Shown: in pieces, positions 29,531 to 38,821 of the stretch
Layout: each line of letters starts with the position of its first letter
Position numbering within the stretch: the first letter of the stretch is position 1
NCBI RefSeq assembly: GCF_036503815.1
Contig: NZ_AP027764.1
Coordinates: 4,154,001-4,218,000 of the forward strand
Length of the DNA stretch: 64,000 bases
Reading direction: 5' to 3'
DNA from: Escherichia coli
GTDB taxonomy: Bacteria; Pseudomonadota; Gammaproteobacteria; Enterobacterales; Enterobacteriaceae
The notes under the pieces: generated by a model
Told to the model about the DNA's origin: nothing
The model's database searches: none
What the model saw: only the letters and a program-made list of their open reading frames with translations
Position numbers and translations under genes: made by a program

Positions 29531-30913
29531 TTATAAGTCGTCGAACACGCTAAGCGCGTCGGAGAGTTTTTTAACGCCAAAAATCTGCATCCCTTCCGGC
29601 GCTTTTTTCGGCACGTTGGCTGCCGGAACAATCGCCCGCCGAAAACCATGTTTCGCCGCTTCAGAAATCCGCTCCTGGCCGCTGGGCACCGGGCGGATCT
29701 CCCCTGCCAGCCCGACTTCACCAAACACCACCAGATCCTGCGGTAGTGGTCTGTCGCGCAGGCTGGAAACCATCGCCAGCAGTAACGCTAAATCGGCACT
29801 GGTTTCGGTTACCTTCACGCCACCGACCACGTTAACAAACACATCCTGATCGGCCATTTGCAACCCACCGTGACGGTGAAGCACCGCCAGCAGGATTGCC
29901 AGACGGTTTTGCTCCAGCCCTACTGCGACGCGGCGTGGATTCGCCATCATCGAGTGATCGACCAGCGCCTGAATCTCCACCAGCAACGGACGCGTTCCTT
30001 CCCATACCACCATCACTGAACTACCAGAGGTCACTTCATCGCCGCGGCTTAAAAAGATGGCGGAAGGGTTGCTAACTTCACGCAGCCCCTGTTCAGTCAT
30101 CGCGAAGACGCCCAGCTCATTCACCGCGCCGAAACGGTTTTTATGGCTGCGTAAGGTGCGGAAACGGGAGTCGGCATCGCCGTCCAGAAGCACCGAGCAG
30201 TCGATACAGTGTTCCAGCACTTTAGGGCCTGCCAGCGAACCATCTTTGGTTACGTGCCCCACCATGACAATCGCCACGCCACGCGTTTTGGCGAAGCGCG
30301 TCAGATAGGCCGCCGTTTCACGCACCTGTGCCACGCTGCCAGGCGATGACTGAACATCCGCCATATGCATCACCTGGATGGAGTCAATAACCATCAGCTT
30401 CGGTTGCTCTTCTTCGGCAATCAGGCAGATCTGTTCGATGCTGGTTTCCGACAACATATTGAGATTGTCAGTCGGCAGGCCGAGGCGATGAGCGCGCATT
30501 GCCACCTGTTGCAGCGACTCTTCGCCAGTGACATATAGCGTTTTCATCTGCTGGGCCAGTTTGCACAGCGTTTGCAGTAGCAGCGTGGATTTCCCTGCGC
30601 CTGGATTACCGCCAATCAGAATGGCGCTTCCCGGCACCACCCCACCGCCTAATACGCGGTCGAACTCTTTAAATCCGGTTGAAAAACGCGGCAACTCCTC
30701 AAGGCTGATATCGGAAAGTTTCTGGACTTTTGCCACCCCGGCGCTACCGGCATAGCCACTGAGACGCTCGTTACGCGCCACCGTTGGCGACGCAGCAAGA
30801 CGCACCTCGGTGATGGTGTTCCAGGCATGGCAGGCGCTGCACTGCCCCTGCCAGCGCGGATAATCTGCCCCGCATTCATTACAAACAAAGGCGCGTTTTG
30901 GAGCTTTTGCCAC
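29531..30913 (-). CDS. radA: DNA repair protein RadA
   Basis: RecA-like DnaB-type helicase that drives branch migration in recombinational repair. 460 residues from a GTG (MAKAPKRAFVCNECG). Order: C4 zinc finger (CNECGADYPRWQGQCSACHAW, residues about 10-30), Walker A GGNPGAGKSTLLLQ near 95, the RadA-specific HKNRFG motif near 255, and the C-terminal Lon-protease-like domain from about 290. It lies 48 bp after serB. Confidence 0.98.
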   Translation of the reverse strand: MAKAPKRAFVCNECGADYPRWQGQCSACHAWNTITEVRLAASPTVARNERLSGYAGSAGVAKVQKLSDISLEELPRFSTGFKEFDRVLGGGVVPGSAILIGGNPGAGKSTLLLQTLCKLAQQMKTLYVTGEESLQQVAMRAHRLGLPTDNLNMLSETSIEQICLIAEEEQPKLMVIDSIQVMHMADVQSSPGSVAQVRETAAYLTRFAKTRGVAIVMVGHVTKDGSLAGPKVLEHCIDCSVLLDGDADSRFRTLRSHKNRFGAVNELGVFAMTEQGLREVSNPSAIFLSRGDEVTSGSSVMVVWEGTRPLLVEIQALVDHSMMANPRRVAVGLEQNRLAILLAVLHRHGGLQMADQDVFVNVVGGVKVTETSADLALLLAMVSSLRDRPLPQDLVVFGEVGLAGEIRPVPSGQERISEAAKHGFRRAIVPAANVPKKAPEGMQIFGVKKLSDALSVFDDL

Positions 30914-30961
30914 GGTGTACCTCGTTAATGCTGTGCCGCCCGCAGGATGACGGGCGGACAA

Positions 30962-31930
30962 TTACTTCTGATTCAGGCTGCCAGAGAGGATGCAGAATAC
31001 CCCCATCAGGTCAGCGTGACGGATGGTGACTTCCGTCTTTTCATTCACTTTTGGCTTGGCATGGTAGGCAATCCCCAGACCTGCCGCTTTGATCATCGGC
31101 AGGTCGTTGGCACCATCGCCAATCGCCACGGTTTGCGCCAGCGGGATTTCATACTCCTGCGCCAGGCGGGTCAGGGTTTTCGCTTTATACTGAGCGTCTA
31201 CAATGTCGCCAATCACATTACCGGTAAATTTACCGTCCATGATCTCCAGTTCATTGGCTACTACAGCGGTCAGGCGCAGCTTATCGCGCAGGTATTCGGC
31301 AAAGAAGGTAAAACCGCCGGAGGCAATCGCCACTTTCCAGCCCAGCGTTTCCAGCTTGAGTACCAGTTGCGTTAAGCCTGGCATCAGCGGCAGATTTTCA
31401 CGCACCTGTTGCAGAATATTGGCGTCAGCGCCTTTCAGCGTCGCCACGCGGCTGCGCAGGCTGGCGGTAAAATCGAGTTCGCCGCGCATCGCCCGCTCGG
31501 TTACTTCCGCCACCATCTCGCCGGTTCCGGCCAGTTTGGCAATTTCATCGATACATTCAATCTGGATGGCGGTGGAATCCATGTCCATCACCAGCAGACC
31601 TGGCGTGCGCAGATGCGGAATTTTCCCCAGCGGCGCGACATCCAGTTGTGCTTCATGGGCCAGGCGCGTAGCCCGGGCGGTAAGCGAACCTGCCAGACGA
31701 ATCACCTGATAATCTTCCACGCACCAGGCGGCAACAATCACCATCGCTGCGCCCAGTTTGCTTTGGTACTGGGTCAGGCGTTGTTTATCCAGCCCACGAC
31801 CATACAGCAGCCAGCCGCTACGACCTGCGTGGTAATCCAGTGGCATCACTTCATCACCACTTAATGAAAGAGGCAGACCAGGCCATAAAGAGACATCTTC
31901 AGGCAGGTCGCACCAGGTAATGTTAGGCAT
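30962..31930 (-). CDS. serB: Phosphoserine phosphatase SerB
   Basis: HAD-family phosphatase for the final step of serine synthesis, 322 residues from the ATG giving MPNITWCDLPED; the frame stays open upstream into the divergent ytjB promoter but the family start is this one. The nucleophile is D116 in VMDMDSTAIQ; the other HAD motifs are IASGGFT near 220 and AIGDGANDLPM near 270. First gene of serB-radA-nadR. Confidence 0.98.
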   Translation of the reverse strand: MPNITWCDLPEDVSLWPGLPLSLSGDEVMPLDYHAGRSGWLLYGRGLDKQRLTQYQSKLGAAMVIVAAWCVEDYQVIRLAGSLTARATRLAHEAQLDVAPLGKIPHLRTPGLLVMDMDSTAIQIECIDEIAKLAGTGEMVAEVTERAMRGELDFTASLRSRVATLKGADANILQQVRENLPLMPGLTQLVLKLETLGWKVAIASGGFTFFAEYLRDKLRLTAVVANELEIMDGKFTGNVIGDIVDAQYKAKTLTRLAQEYEIPLAQTVAIGDGANDLPMIKAAGLGIAYHAKPKVNEKTEVTIRHADLMGVFCILSGSLNQK

Positions 31931-32035
31931 TAAGGCTCCTGTAAAATCGTTCGAAGCAGGGAAAATAACGCATGAGGCTACCTTGTATCCATTGCTTCTG
32001 GCAACATTAAGTCTCAAATTTTCAAAGGGTGGAAG

Positions 32036-32680
32036 ATGGCTCGCACAAAACTGAAATTCCGGCTGCATCGGGCAGTGATTGTCCTGTTCTGTCTTGCCTT
32101 GTTAGTGGCGCTGATGCAGGGGGCATCATGGTTTAGTCAAAACCACCAGCGACAGCGTAATCCGCAGCTGGAAGAACTGGCCCGCACCCTGGCGCGGCAG
32201 GTGACGCTGAACGTTGCGCCGCTGATGCGTACCGACTCGCCGGATGAAAAACGTATTCAGGCGATCCTCGATCAGTTAACGGATGAAAGCCGCATCCTCG
32301 ACGCGGGCGTGTATGACGAACAAGGCGATCTTATCGCCCGTTCTGGCGAAAGCGTCGAGGTGCGTGACCGGCTGGCGCTCGACGGTAAAAAAGCGGGCGG
32401 CTATTTTAACCAGCAGATTGTCGAACCCATTGCAGGGAAAAATGGTCCGCTTGGCTATCTGCGCCTGACGCTCGACACCCATACGCTCGCCACCGAAGCT
32501 CAACAGGTGGATAACACCACTAACATTTTACGCCTGATGTTGTTGCTCTCGCTGGCAATCGGCGTAGTGCTGACCCGCACGCTGCTACAGGGTAAACGCA
32601 CCCGCTGGCAGCAATCCCCCTTCCTGTTAACCGCCAGCAAACCGGTGCCGGAAGAGGAAGAAAGCGAGAAAAAAGAGTGA
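32036..32680 (+). CDS. ytjB: YtjB (Smp), membrane protein
   Basis: 214 residues. A first hydrophobic segment (about 14-33), a periplasmic domain (about 35-155) and a second segment (about 160-180) precede a basic then acidic cytoplasmic tail, the layout of a small sensor-like membrane protein. Family Smp/AhpA; no enzymatic motif is visible and its function is poorly known. Divergent from serB, 105 bp apart, and 27 bp upstream of lplA. Confidence 0.9.
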   Translation: MARTKLKFRLHRAVIVLFCLALLVALMQGASWFSQNHQRQRNPQLEELARTLARQVTLNVAPLMRTDSPDEKRIQAILDQLTDESRILDAGVYDEQGDLIARSGESVEVRDRLALDGKKAGGYFNQQIVEPIAGKNGPLGYLRLTLDTHTLATEAQQVDNTTNILRLMLLLSLAIGVVLTRTLLQGKRTRWQQSPFLLTASKPVPEEEESEKKE

Positions 32681-32707
32681 CCCATTACTACAAGAAAGGA
32701 AATCGTT

Positions 32708-33724
32708 ATGTCCACATTACGCCTGCTCATCTCTGACTCTTACGATCCGTGGTTTAACCTGGCGGTGGAGGAGTGTATTTTTCGCCAGATGCCCGCCACG
32801 CAGCGCGTTTTGTTTCTCTGGCGCAATGCTGACACCGTGGTGATTGGTCGCGCGCAGAACCCGTGGAAAGAGTGTAATACCCGGCGGATGGAAGAAGATA
32901 ACGTTCGCCTGGCACGGCGCAGTAGCGGTGGCGGCGCGGTGTTCCACGATCTCGGCAATACCTGTTTTACCTTCATGGCTGGCAAGCCGGAATACGATAA
33001 AACGATCTCCACCTCGATTGTGCTCAATGCACTGAACGCGCTCGGTGTCAGCGCCGAAGCGTCCGGACGTAACGATTTGGTGGTGAAAACCGCCGAAGGC
33101 GACCGTAAAGTCTCAGGCTCGGCCTATCGCGAAACCAAAGATCGTGGCTTCCATCACGGCACCTTGCTACTCAATGCCGACCTTAGCCGCCTGGCAAACT
33201 ATCTCAACCCGGATAAAAAGAAACTGGCGGCGAAAGGCATTACGTCGGTACGTTCCCGCGTGACCAATCTGACCGAATTGCTGCCGGGAATTACCCATGA
33301 GCAGGTTTGCGAAGCCATAACCGAGGCCTTTTTCGCCCATTATGGCGAGCGTGTAGAAGCGGAAATTATCTCACCGGACAAAACGCCGGACTTGCCGAAC
33401 TTCGCCGAAACCTTTGCCCGCCAGAGTAGCTGGGAATGGAATTTCGGACAGGCTCCAGCGTTCTCGCATCTGCTGGATGAACGCTTTACCTGGGGCGGCG
33501 TAGAACTGCATTTCGACGTCGAAAAAGGCCATATCACCCGCGCCCAGGTGTTTACCGATAGCCTCAACCCCGCACCTCTGGAAGCCCTCGCCGGACGACT
33601 GCAAGGCTGCCTGTACCGTGCGGATATGCTGCAACAAGAGTGTGAAGCGCTGTTGGTTGACTTCCCTGAACAGGAAAAAGAGCTAAGGGAATTATCGGCG
33701 TGGATGGCAGGGGCGGTGCGGTAA
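32708..33724 (+). CDS. lplA: Lipoate-protein ligase A
   Basis: Salvages free lipoate: activates it with ATP and attaches it to lipoyl domains of 2-oxoacid dehydrogenases and the glycine cleavage H protein. 338 residues, full length. The lipoate/ATP-binding motif RRSSGGGAVFHDLGN is at 71-85 and the catalytic Lys near 134 in DRKVSGSAYRET. A small C-terminal accessory domain starts near 255. Good AAGGAAA ribosome-binding site. Confidence 0.98.
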   Translation: MSTLRLLISDSYDPWFNLAVEECIFRQMPATQRVLFLWRNADTVVIGRAQNPWKECNTRRMEEDNVRLARRSSGGGAVFHDLGNTCFTFMAGKPEYDKTISTSIVLNALNALGVSAEASGRNDLVVKTAEGDRKVSGSAYRETKDRGFHHGTLLLNADLSRLANYLNPDKKKLAAKGITSVRSRVTNLTELLPGITHEQVCEAITEAFFAHYGERVEAEIISPDKTPDLPNFAETFARQSSWEWNFGQAPAFSHLLDERFTWGGVELHFDVEKGHITRAQVFTDSLNPAPLEALAGRLQGCLYRADMLQQECEALLVDFPEQEKELRELSAWMAGAVR

Positions 33725-33755
33725 CTCGCTGATTAAAATATCCAGGGAAGGAAAT

Positions 33756-34019
33756 ATGATCGATCTGAAGAACCAGGAACGGGAGATTATCAATTTAATG
33801 TTCAGCCAGGGTATATCCTGGCTAACCGCCGTGCGTATCAGGCATAAACTATCACTTGCTGAAGTTAGTAAAATGTTGGGTATCTCGATTAATTCTCTAA
33901 AACAAATCGAAAAGACGGAACGGCTTAGTTCAAACATCAAAAACAAAATGGCAGGAATTTATGGTTGTCCGCCAAAGTTGCTGATATGCCCTTACTGGAT
34001 GACGGCTGAACATAAATGA
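33756..34019 (+). CDS. Small helix-turn-helix protein, unrecognised
   Basis: 87 residues. The segment HKLSLAEVSKMLGISINSLK (about 30-49) is a plausible Xre-type helix-turn-helix, and the protein ends in a Cys-Pro-rich stretch (GCPPKLLICPYW). AAGGAAAT immediately precedes the ATG. The gene and its 3' flank are much more AT-rich than neighbours, which suggests horizontal gain. In K-12, yjjJ (hipH) lies between lplA and deoD; here only this gene is found. It could be a regulator or an antitoxin that has lost its partner. Confidence 0.6.
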   Translation: MIDLKNQEREIINLMFSQGISWLTAVRIRHKLSLAEVSKMLGISINSLKQIEKTERLSSNIKNKMAGIYGCPPKLLICPYWMTAEHK

Positions 34020-34117
34020 ATAGATTCGTGAATAGATACTCGAATGGATTTAATTTTCTATCTATATGAAAAATAATAGTAAATCTATAAATCAGTTGCT
34101 ATTGATGAATAAATACT

Positions 34118-34147
34118 AAAAAGCCGGAGCGGTCTCCCGCTCCGGCT
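34118..34147 (-). terminator. deo operon terminator
   Basis: On the minus strand AGCCGGAGCGGG and CCGCTCCGGCT pair around a short loop and run into TTTTT, 33 bp after the deoD stop. The flank toward 34020 is AT-rich with no gene seen. Confidence 0.9.
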
Positions 34148-34179
34148 TCACACGACAATCGCCTTTCAGCGAAACACAA

Positions 34180-34899
34180 TTACTCTTTATCGCCCAGCAG
34201 AACGGATTCCAGTGCGATTTTGATCATGTCGTTGAAGGTGGTCTGACGCTCAGCGGCAGTGGTTTGCTCGTGAGTGCGGATGTGGTCAGACACGGTGCAG
34301 ATGGTCAGGGCTTTCGCGCCAAACTCTGCAGCCACGCCGTAGATACCAGCCGCTTCCATTTCCACGCCGAGGATGCCGTATTTTTCCATCACGTCGAACA
34401 TTTCGCCGTCCGGAGAGTAGAACAGGTCAGCGGAGAACAGGTTACCAACGCGAGCATCAATGCCCAGTGCTTTAGCTGCATCTACCGCGTTACGCACCAT
34501 GTCGAAGTCAGCGATAGCGGCAAAGTCATGGTCTTTAAAACGGATGCGGTTAACTTTGGAATCGGTGCAGGCACCCATACCAATCACTACGTCACGCAGT
34601 TTTACGTGCGGCAGAACTGCGCCACAGGAACCAACGCGAATGATTTTCTTCACGCCGAAATCGGTGATCAGTTCTTTAGTGTAGATGGAGCAGGACGGGA
34701 TACCCATACCGTGGCCCATTACAGAAATTTTGCGGCCTTTGTAAGTACCGGTGAAGCCCAGCATACCGCGAACGTTGTTCACTTCACGAGCATCTTCAAG
34801 GAAAGTTTCAGCAATATACTTCGCACGCAGCGGGTCGCCTGGCATCAAAACTACGTCAGCGAAATCGCCCATTTCTGCATTAATGTGTGGAGTAGCCAT
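34180..34899 (-). CDS. deoD: Purine nucleoside phosphorylase DeoD
   Basis: Cytoplasmic hexameric phosphorylase that splits purine (deoxy)ribonucleosides to base and (deoxy)ribose-1-phosphate. 239 residues from the ATG giving [15 protein letters not shown]. Motifs: [15 protein letters not shown] near 16, [11 protein letters not shown] near 64 and the C-terminal [13 protein letters not shown] with catalytic Asp204. Last gene of deoCABD, 56 bp after deoB. Confidence 0.98.
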
Positions 34900-34955
34900 C
34901 ATTTTATCCTTTTTGTGACATATTAAAGGCGGAGTCACTGCTCCGCCCAAATCCA

Positions 34956-36179
34956 TCAGAACATGGCTTTGCCATATTCCATATCAGAAGTACCAAAATA
35001 TTTTGCCAGAGTCTGGCCGATATCCGCGAAAGTTTCACGGTGCCCCAGCGAACCCGGTTTTACTTTCGGGCCGTAAACCAGTACCGGAATGTGTTCACGG
35101 GTATGGTCAGTACCGGTCCAGGTCGGATCACAACCATGGTCAGCAGTGAGGATCAGGATGTCGTCATCGCGCAGCAAAGACATCAGCTCTGGCAGACGGC
35201 GGTCGAACAGTTCCAGACCCGCAGCATAACCGGCAACGTCGCGACGGTGACCCCAGGAAGAGTCGAAGTCAACGAAGTTGGTGAAGACGATGGTGTTATC
35301 ACCCGCTTCTTTCATCTCTTTGATGGTGGCGTCAAACAGCGCGTCCAGGCCGGTCGCTTTCACTTTTTTGGTGATGCCGCAGTTAGCGTAGATGTCTGCA
35401 ATTTTACCGACAGAAACCACCTGGCCGTGTTTTTCATCAACCAGTTTCTGCAGCACGGTCGGTGCTGGCGGTTCAACAGCCAGGTCATGACGGTTACCGG
35501 TACGCTGGAAGTTACCGGCTTTGTCGCCGATAAACGGACGAGCGATAACACGACCGATGTTGTAGCCGCCGTTGGTCAGCTCTTCACGGGCGATTTCGCA
35601 CAGTTCGTAGAGTTTATCCAGACCGAAAGTTTCTTCATGGCAAGCAATCTGGAACACTGAGTCAGCGGAGGTATAGAAAATCGGCTTGCCGGTTTTCATG
35701 TGCTCTTCGCCCAGCTGATCCAGAATGACCGTACCGGAAGAGTGGCAGTTACCGAGGTAACCCGGCAGATTAGCGCGCTCGACCAGTTTATCCAGTAGCT
35801 CTTGCGGGAAGCTGTTTTCGTGATCGGAGAAGTATCCCCACTCAAACAGAACCGGGACACCGGCGATTTCCCAGTGACCAGACGGGGTGTCTTTACCGGA
35901 TGACATTTCGTGCGCCCATGCGTACGCGCCGATAACTTCAGCGTTGCCGTCCATTCCCGCCGGAATGAAACCGGTAGAACCTTCGTGTGCTTTCGCCAAC
36001 CCCAGACGGGTCAGATTTGGCAGATTGAGCGGGCCTTTACGACCATTATCAGCTTCGCCTTTGGCACAAGCTTCTGCGATATGACCCAGGGTGTCAGCCC
36101 CGACGTCACCAAAACGTTCTGCATCTTCTGTAGCGCCGATGCCGAATGAGTCCAGCACCATAATAAATGCACGTTTCAT
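34956..36179 (-). CDS. deoB: Phosphopentomutase DeoB
   Basis: Interconverts (deoxy)ribose-1- and -5-phosphate, linking nucleoside breakdown to DeoC and the pentose pathway. 407 residues of the alkaline-phosphatase superfamily with Mn-binding motifs [10 protein letters not shown] at the N-terminus, DTPSGHWE near 95 (phospho-threonine) and [12 protein letters not shown] near 335. It follows deoA by 51 bp. Confidence 0.98.
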
Positions 36180-36230
36180 ATGTTCTCCGTACTCAGTGCT
36201 TCAAATTTAAATGATCAGATCAGTATACCG

Positions 36231-37553
36231 TTATTCGCTGATACGGCGATAGACAGTTGGTGTGCTTTCCGGTGCTTTATCGGCAAGTTTAATTGCCGCT
36301 TTCACCGCTTTCGCCGCTTCCTGCCAGCTGTTTTCGTCTTTCGCGTGGATAACCGCCAGCGGACGCTGACCGTCTACCTGGTCGCCCAGACGCGCCATAT
36401 CAGTAAAGCCGACGCTGTAATCGATGGTGTCAGATGCCTGACGGCGACCGCCGCCCATTGCAACCACTGCCATTCCCAGCGCGCGGGTATCCATTTCACT
36501 GACAAAACCTTCGGTATCAGCATAGACTGCTTTCGTCAGCATCGCTGTCGGTAGATACTTCGCGTAGTTCTCAACGAAGTCAGTCGGGCCTTTTTGTGCC
36601 GCTACCATACGACCAAAGACTTCTGCCGCTTTACCGTTGTCCAGCACCGCCTGCAATTTCGCGCGCGCTTCGGCGTCATCTTTCGCCAGTTTGCCGGAGG
36701 TAAGCATCTCCACACACAACGCCATCGTGACATCAAACAGACGCGGGTTACGGTACTCACCTGTCAGGAACTGCACCGCTTCACGTACTTCAACCGCGTT
36801 ACCGGCACTGGAGGCCAGCACCTGATTCATGTCGGTGAGTAGCGCGGTGGTGCGCACGCCAGCGCCGTTAGCCACGCCAACAATCGCTTCGGCAAGGGCT
36901 TCAGAGAGTTCGTAGGTCGGCATAAATGCACCGCTACCGACTTTCACGTCCATCACCAGTGCATCCAGACCTTCCGCCAGTTTCTTCGCCAGGATCGAGG
37001 CAGTGATCAGCGGGATGGAATCCACGGTTGCGGTAATATCGCGGGTCGCGTAGAAACGTTTATCCGCCGGAGCCAGTGAACTGGTCTGGCCAATAATCGC
37101 CACGCCGACGTCTTTAATAATTTCGCGGAAACGGTTGTCATCCGGGAAAATGTCGAAGCCAGGGATGGATTCCAGTTTGTCGAGCGTACCGCCAGTATGG
37201 CCGAGGCCGCGACCGGAGATCATCGGAATATAGCCACCGCAGGCAGCGACCATTGGCCCCAACATCAGCGAAGTCACATCGCCGACGCCGCCGGTCGAGT
37301 GTTTATCAACAATCGGGCCATTCAGATGCAGGCTTTTCCAGTCGAGAACGGTTCCTGAATCTCGCATCGCCATCGTCAGCGAGACACGCTCCGGCATTGT
37401 CATATCGTGGAAGAAAATGGTCATCGCGAGGGCGGCAATCTGCCCTTCGGAGATAGTGTTGTCGCGAATGCCGTTGATAAAGAAGCGAATTTCTTCATCG
37501 CTCAGCGCATGACCATCACGTTTTTTACGAATAATTTCTTGTGCGAGAAACAA
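36231..37553 (-). CDS. deoA: Thymidine phosphorylase DeoA
   Basis: Splits thymidine and deoxyuridine to base and deoxyribose-1-phosphate. 440 residues. The family signature [20 protein letters not shown] is near 114-133 and [12 protein letters not shown], which holds the phosphate, near 84. It is separated from deoC upstream by 230 bp containing REP elements, and continues into deoB. Confidence 0.98.
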
Positions 37554-37602
37554 GGTAACCTCCCGTGGAATAAGTTTGAAGGCGTTGTTGCCAGATGGCG
37601 GA

Positions 37603-37765
37603 TGTTGTTATTGCCTGATGCGATGCTGACGCATCTTACAAGGCCTACACGGCACTCGACCCGTAGGCCGGATAAGGCGTTCGCGCCGCATCCGGCATCA
37701 CTGCTGACTGCCTGATGCGACGCTGACGCGTCTTATCAGGCCTACTGGGGGCATCCGGCATCCAC
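37603..37765. repeat. REP/BIME cluster between deoC and deoA
   Basis: At least three REP-type palindromes in alternating orientation, with cores such as GCCGGATAAGGCG, GCCTGATGCGACGCTGACGCG and GGCATCCGGCAT. It lies inside the deo operon, where it can limit upstream mRNA decay or change relative expression. Confidence 0.85.
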
Positions 37766-37783
37766 CCTCTGGCAAAAGGCAGC

Positions 37784-38563
37784 TTAGTAGCTGCTGGCGC
37801 TCTTACCGTCGCCGTGGCCCAGCGCTTTCAGCAAGCTTGCCAGCAGGCTGGAAGCACCAAAGCGGTAGTGACGCGCATCTGCCCAGTCAGCACCGAACAG
37901 TTCATCTGCAATCGCGAGATATTTCTGCGCATCTTCCGCAGTACGCACGCCGCCCGCAGGTTTGAAACCAACGGTTTTCTCTACGCCCATATCACGGATC
38001 ACTTCCATCATGATGCGCGCGCTTTCCGGCGTCGCGTTCACTGCTACTTTACCGGTAGAGGTTTTGATGAAATCAGCACCCGCTTTAATGGAGATTTCAG
38101 ACGCTTTGCGGATCAGCGCTTCGTCTTTCAGTTCGCCGGTTTCGATGATCACTTTCAGCAGTACATTCGCTGCCGCGCAAGCCTCTTTACAGGCTTTCAC
38201 CAGGTCAAAACCTACCTGCTCGTTACCCGCCATCAGCGCACGGTACGGGAACACCACATCAACTTCATCGGCACCGTAGGCGATTGCCGCGCGAGTTTCG
38301 GCCAGCGCGATTTCGATATCGTCGTTACCGTGTGGGAAGTTGGTTACCGTAGCGATACGGATTTCCGGGGTACCCTGCTCTTTCAGCGTTTTGCGAGCAA
38401 TCGGGATAAAGCGAGGATAGATACAGATAGCGGCGGTATTACCGACCGGAGTTTTGGCCTGATGACACAGAGCGATCACTTTCTCGTCGGTATCGTCGTC
38501 ATTCAGGGTGGTCAGGTCCATCAATTTCAGTGCACGCAGGCTGCTTGCTTTCAGATCAGTCAT
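37784..38563 (-). CDS. deoC: Deoxyribose-phosphate aldolase DeoC
   Basis: Class I aldolase that splits 2-deoxyribose-5-phosphate to acetaldehyde and glyceraldehyde-3-phosphate. 259 residues from the ATG giving [10 protein letters not shown]. The Schiff-base lysine is K167 in [11 protein letters not shown], with helper K201 in [12 protein letters not shown]. First gene of deoCABD; controlled by DeoR, CytR and CRP from the sites upstream. Confidence 0.98.
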
Positions 38564-38607
38564 TTCATTCTCCTGGCTTGTCGCCAATAAAATTCACCTT
38601 GCGAGTT

Positions 38608-38623
38608 TGTTAGTATTCTAACA
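38608..38623. promoter_or_regulatory. DeoR operator at deoP2
   Basis: TGTTAGTATTCTAACA, a 16-bp near-perfect palindrome 45 bp upstream of deoC, matches the DeoR operator (TGTTAGAATTCTAACA). It overlaps the proximal deo promoter. Confidence 0.9.
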
Positions 38624-38639
38624 TCGACTCCGCAACACA

Positions 38640-38711
38640 CTTCGATATACATCACAATTAAGGAAATCTACTTACAAAATTGCATTACTGTAATGCGATC
38701 TGGTTCAAATA
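38640..38711 (-). promoter_or_regulatory. CRP/CytR control region of deoP2
   Basis: Two CRP-like sites: AATTGTGATGTATATCGAAG (complement of 38640-38659) and the sequence complementary to 38692-38711 (TATTTGAACCAGATCGCATT). About 52 bp separate them, and the CytR repressor is known to bind between two CRP dimers at this promoter. Confidence 0.8.
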
Positions 38712-38821
38712 ATTCACTTTCAAATGAATGCGTCAGTGGTGGCAAACGCATCAGGATCAATGTGAACATCACGAAACTTCTTACAATGGCGCATCACCTT
38801 CGGCATAAAAAGGAACAGAAG

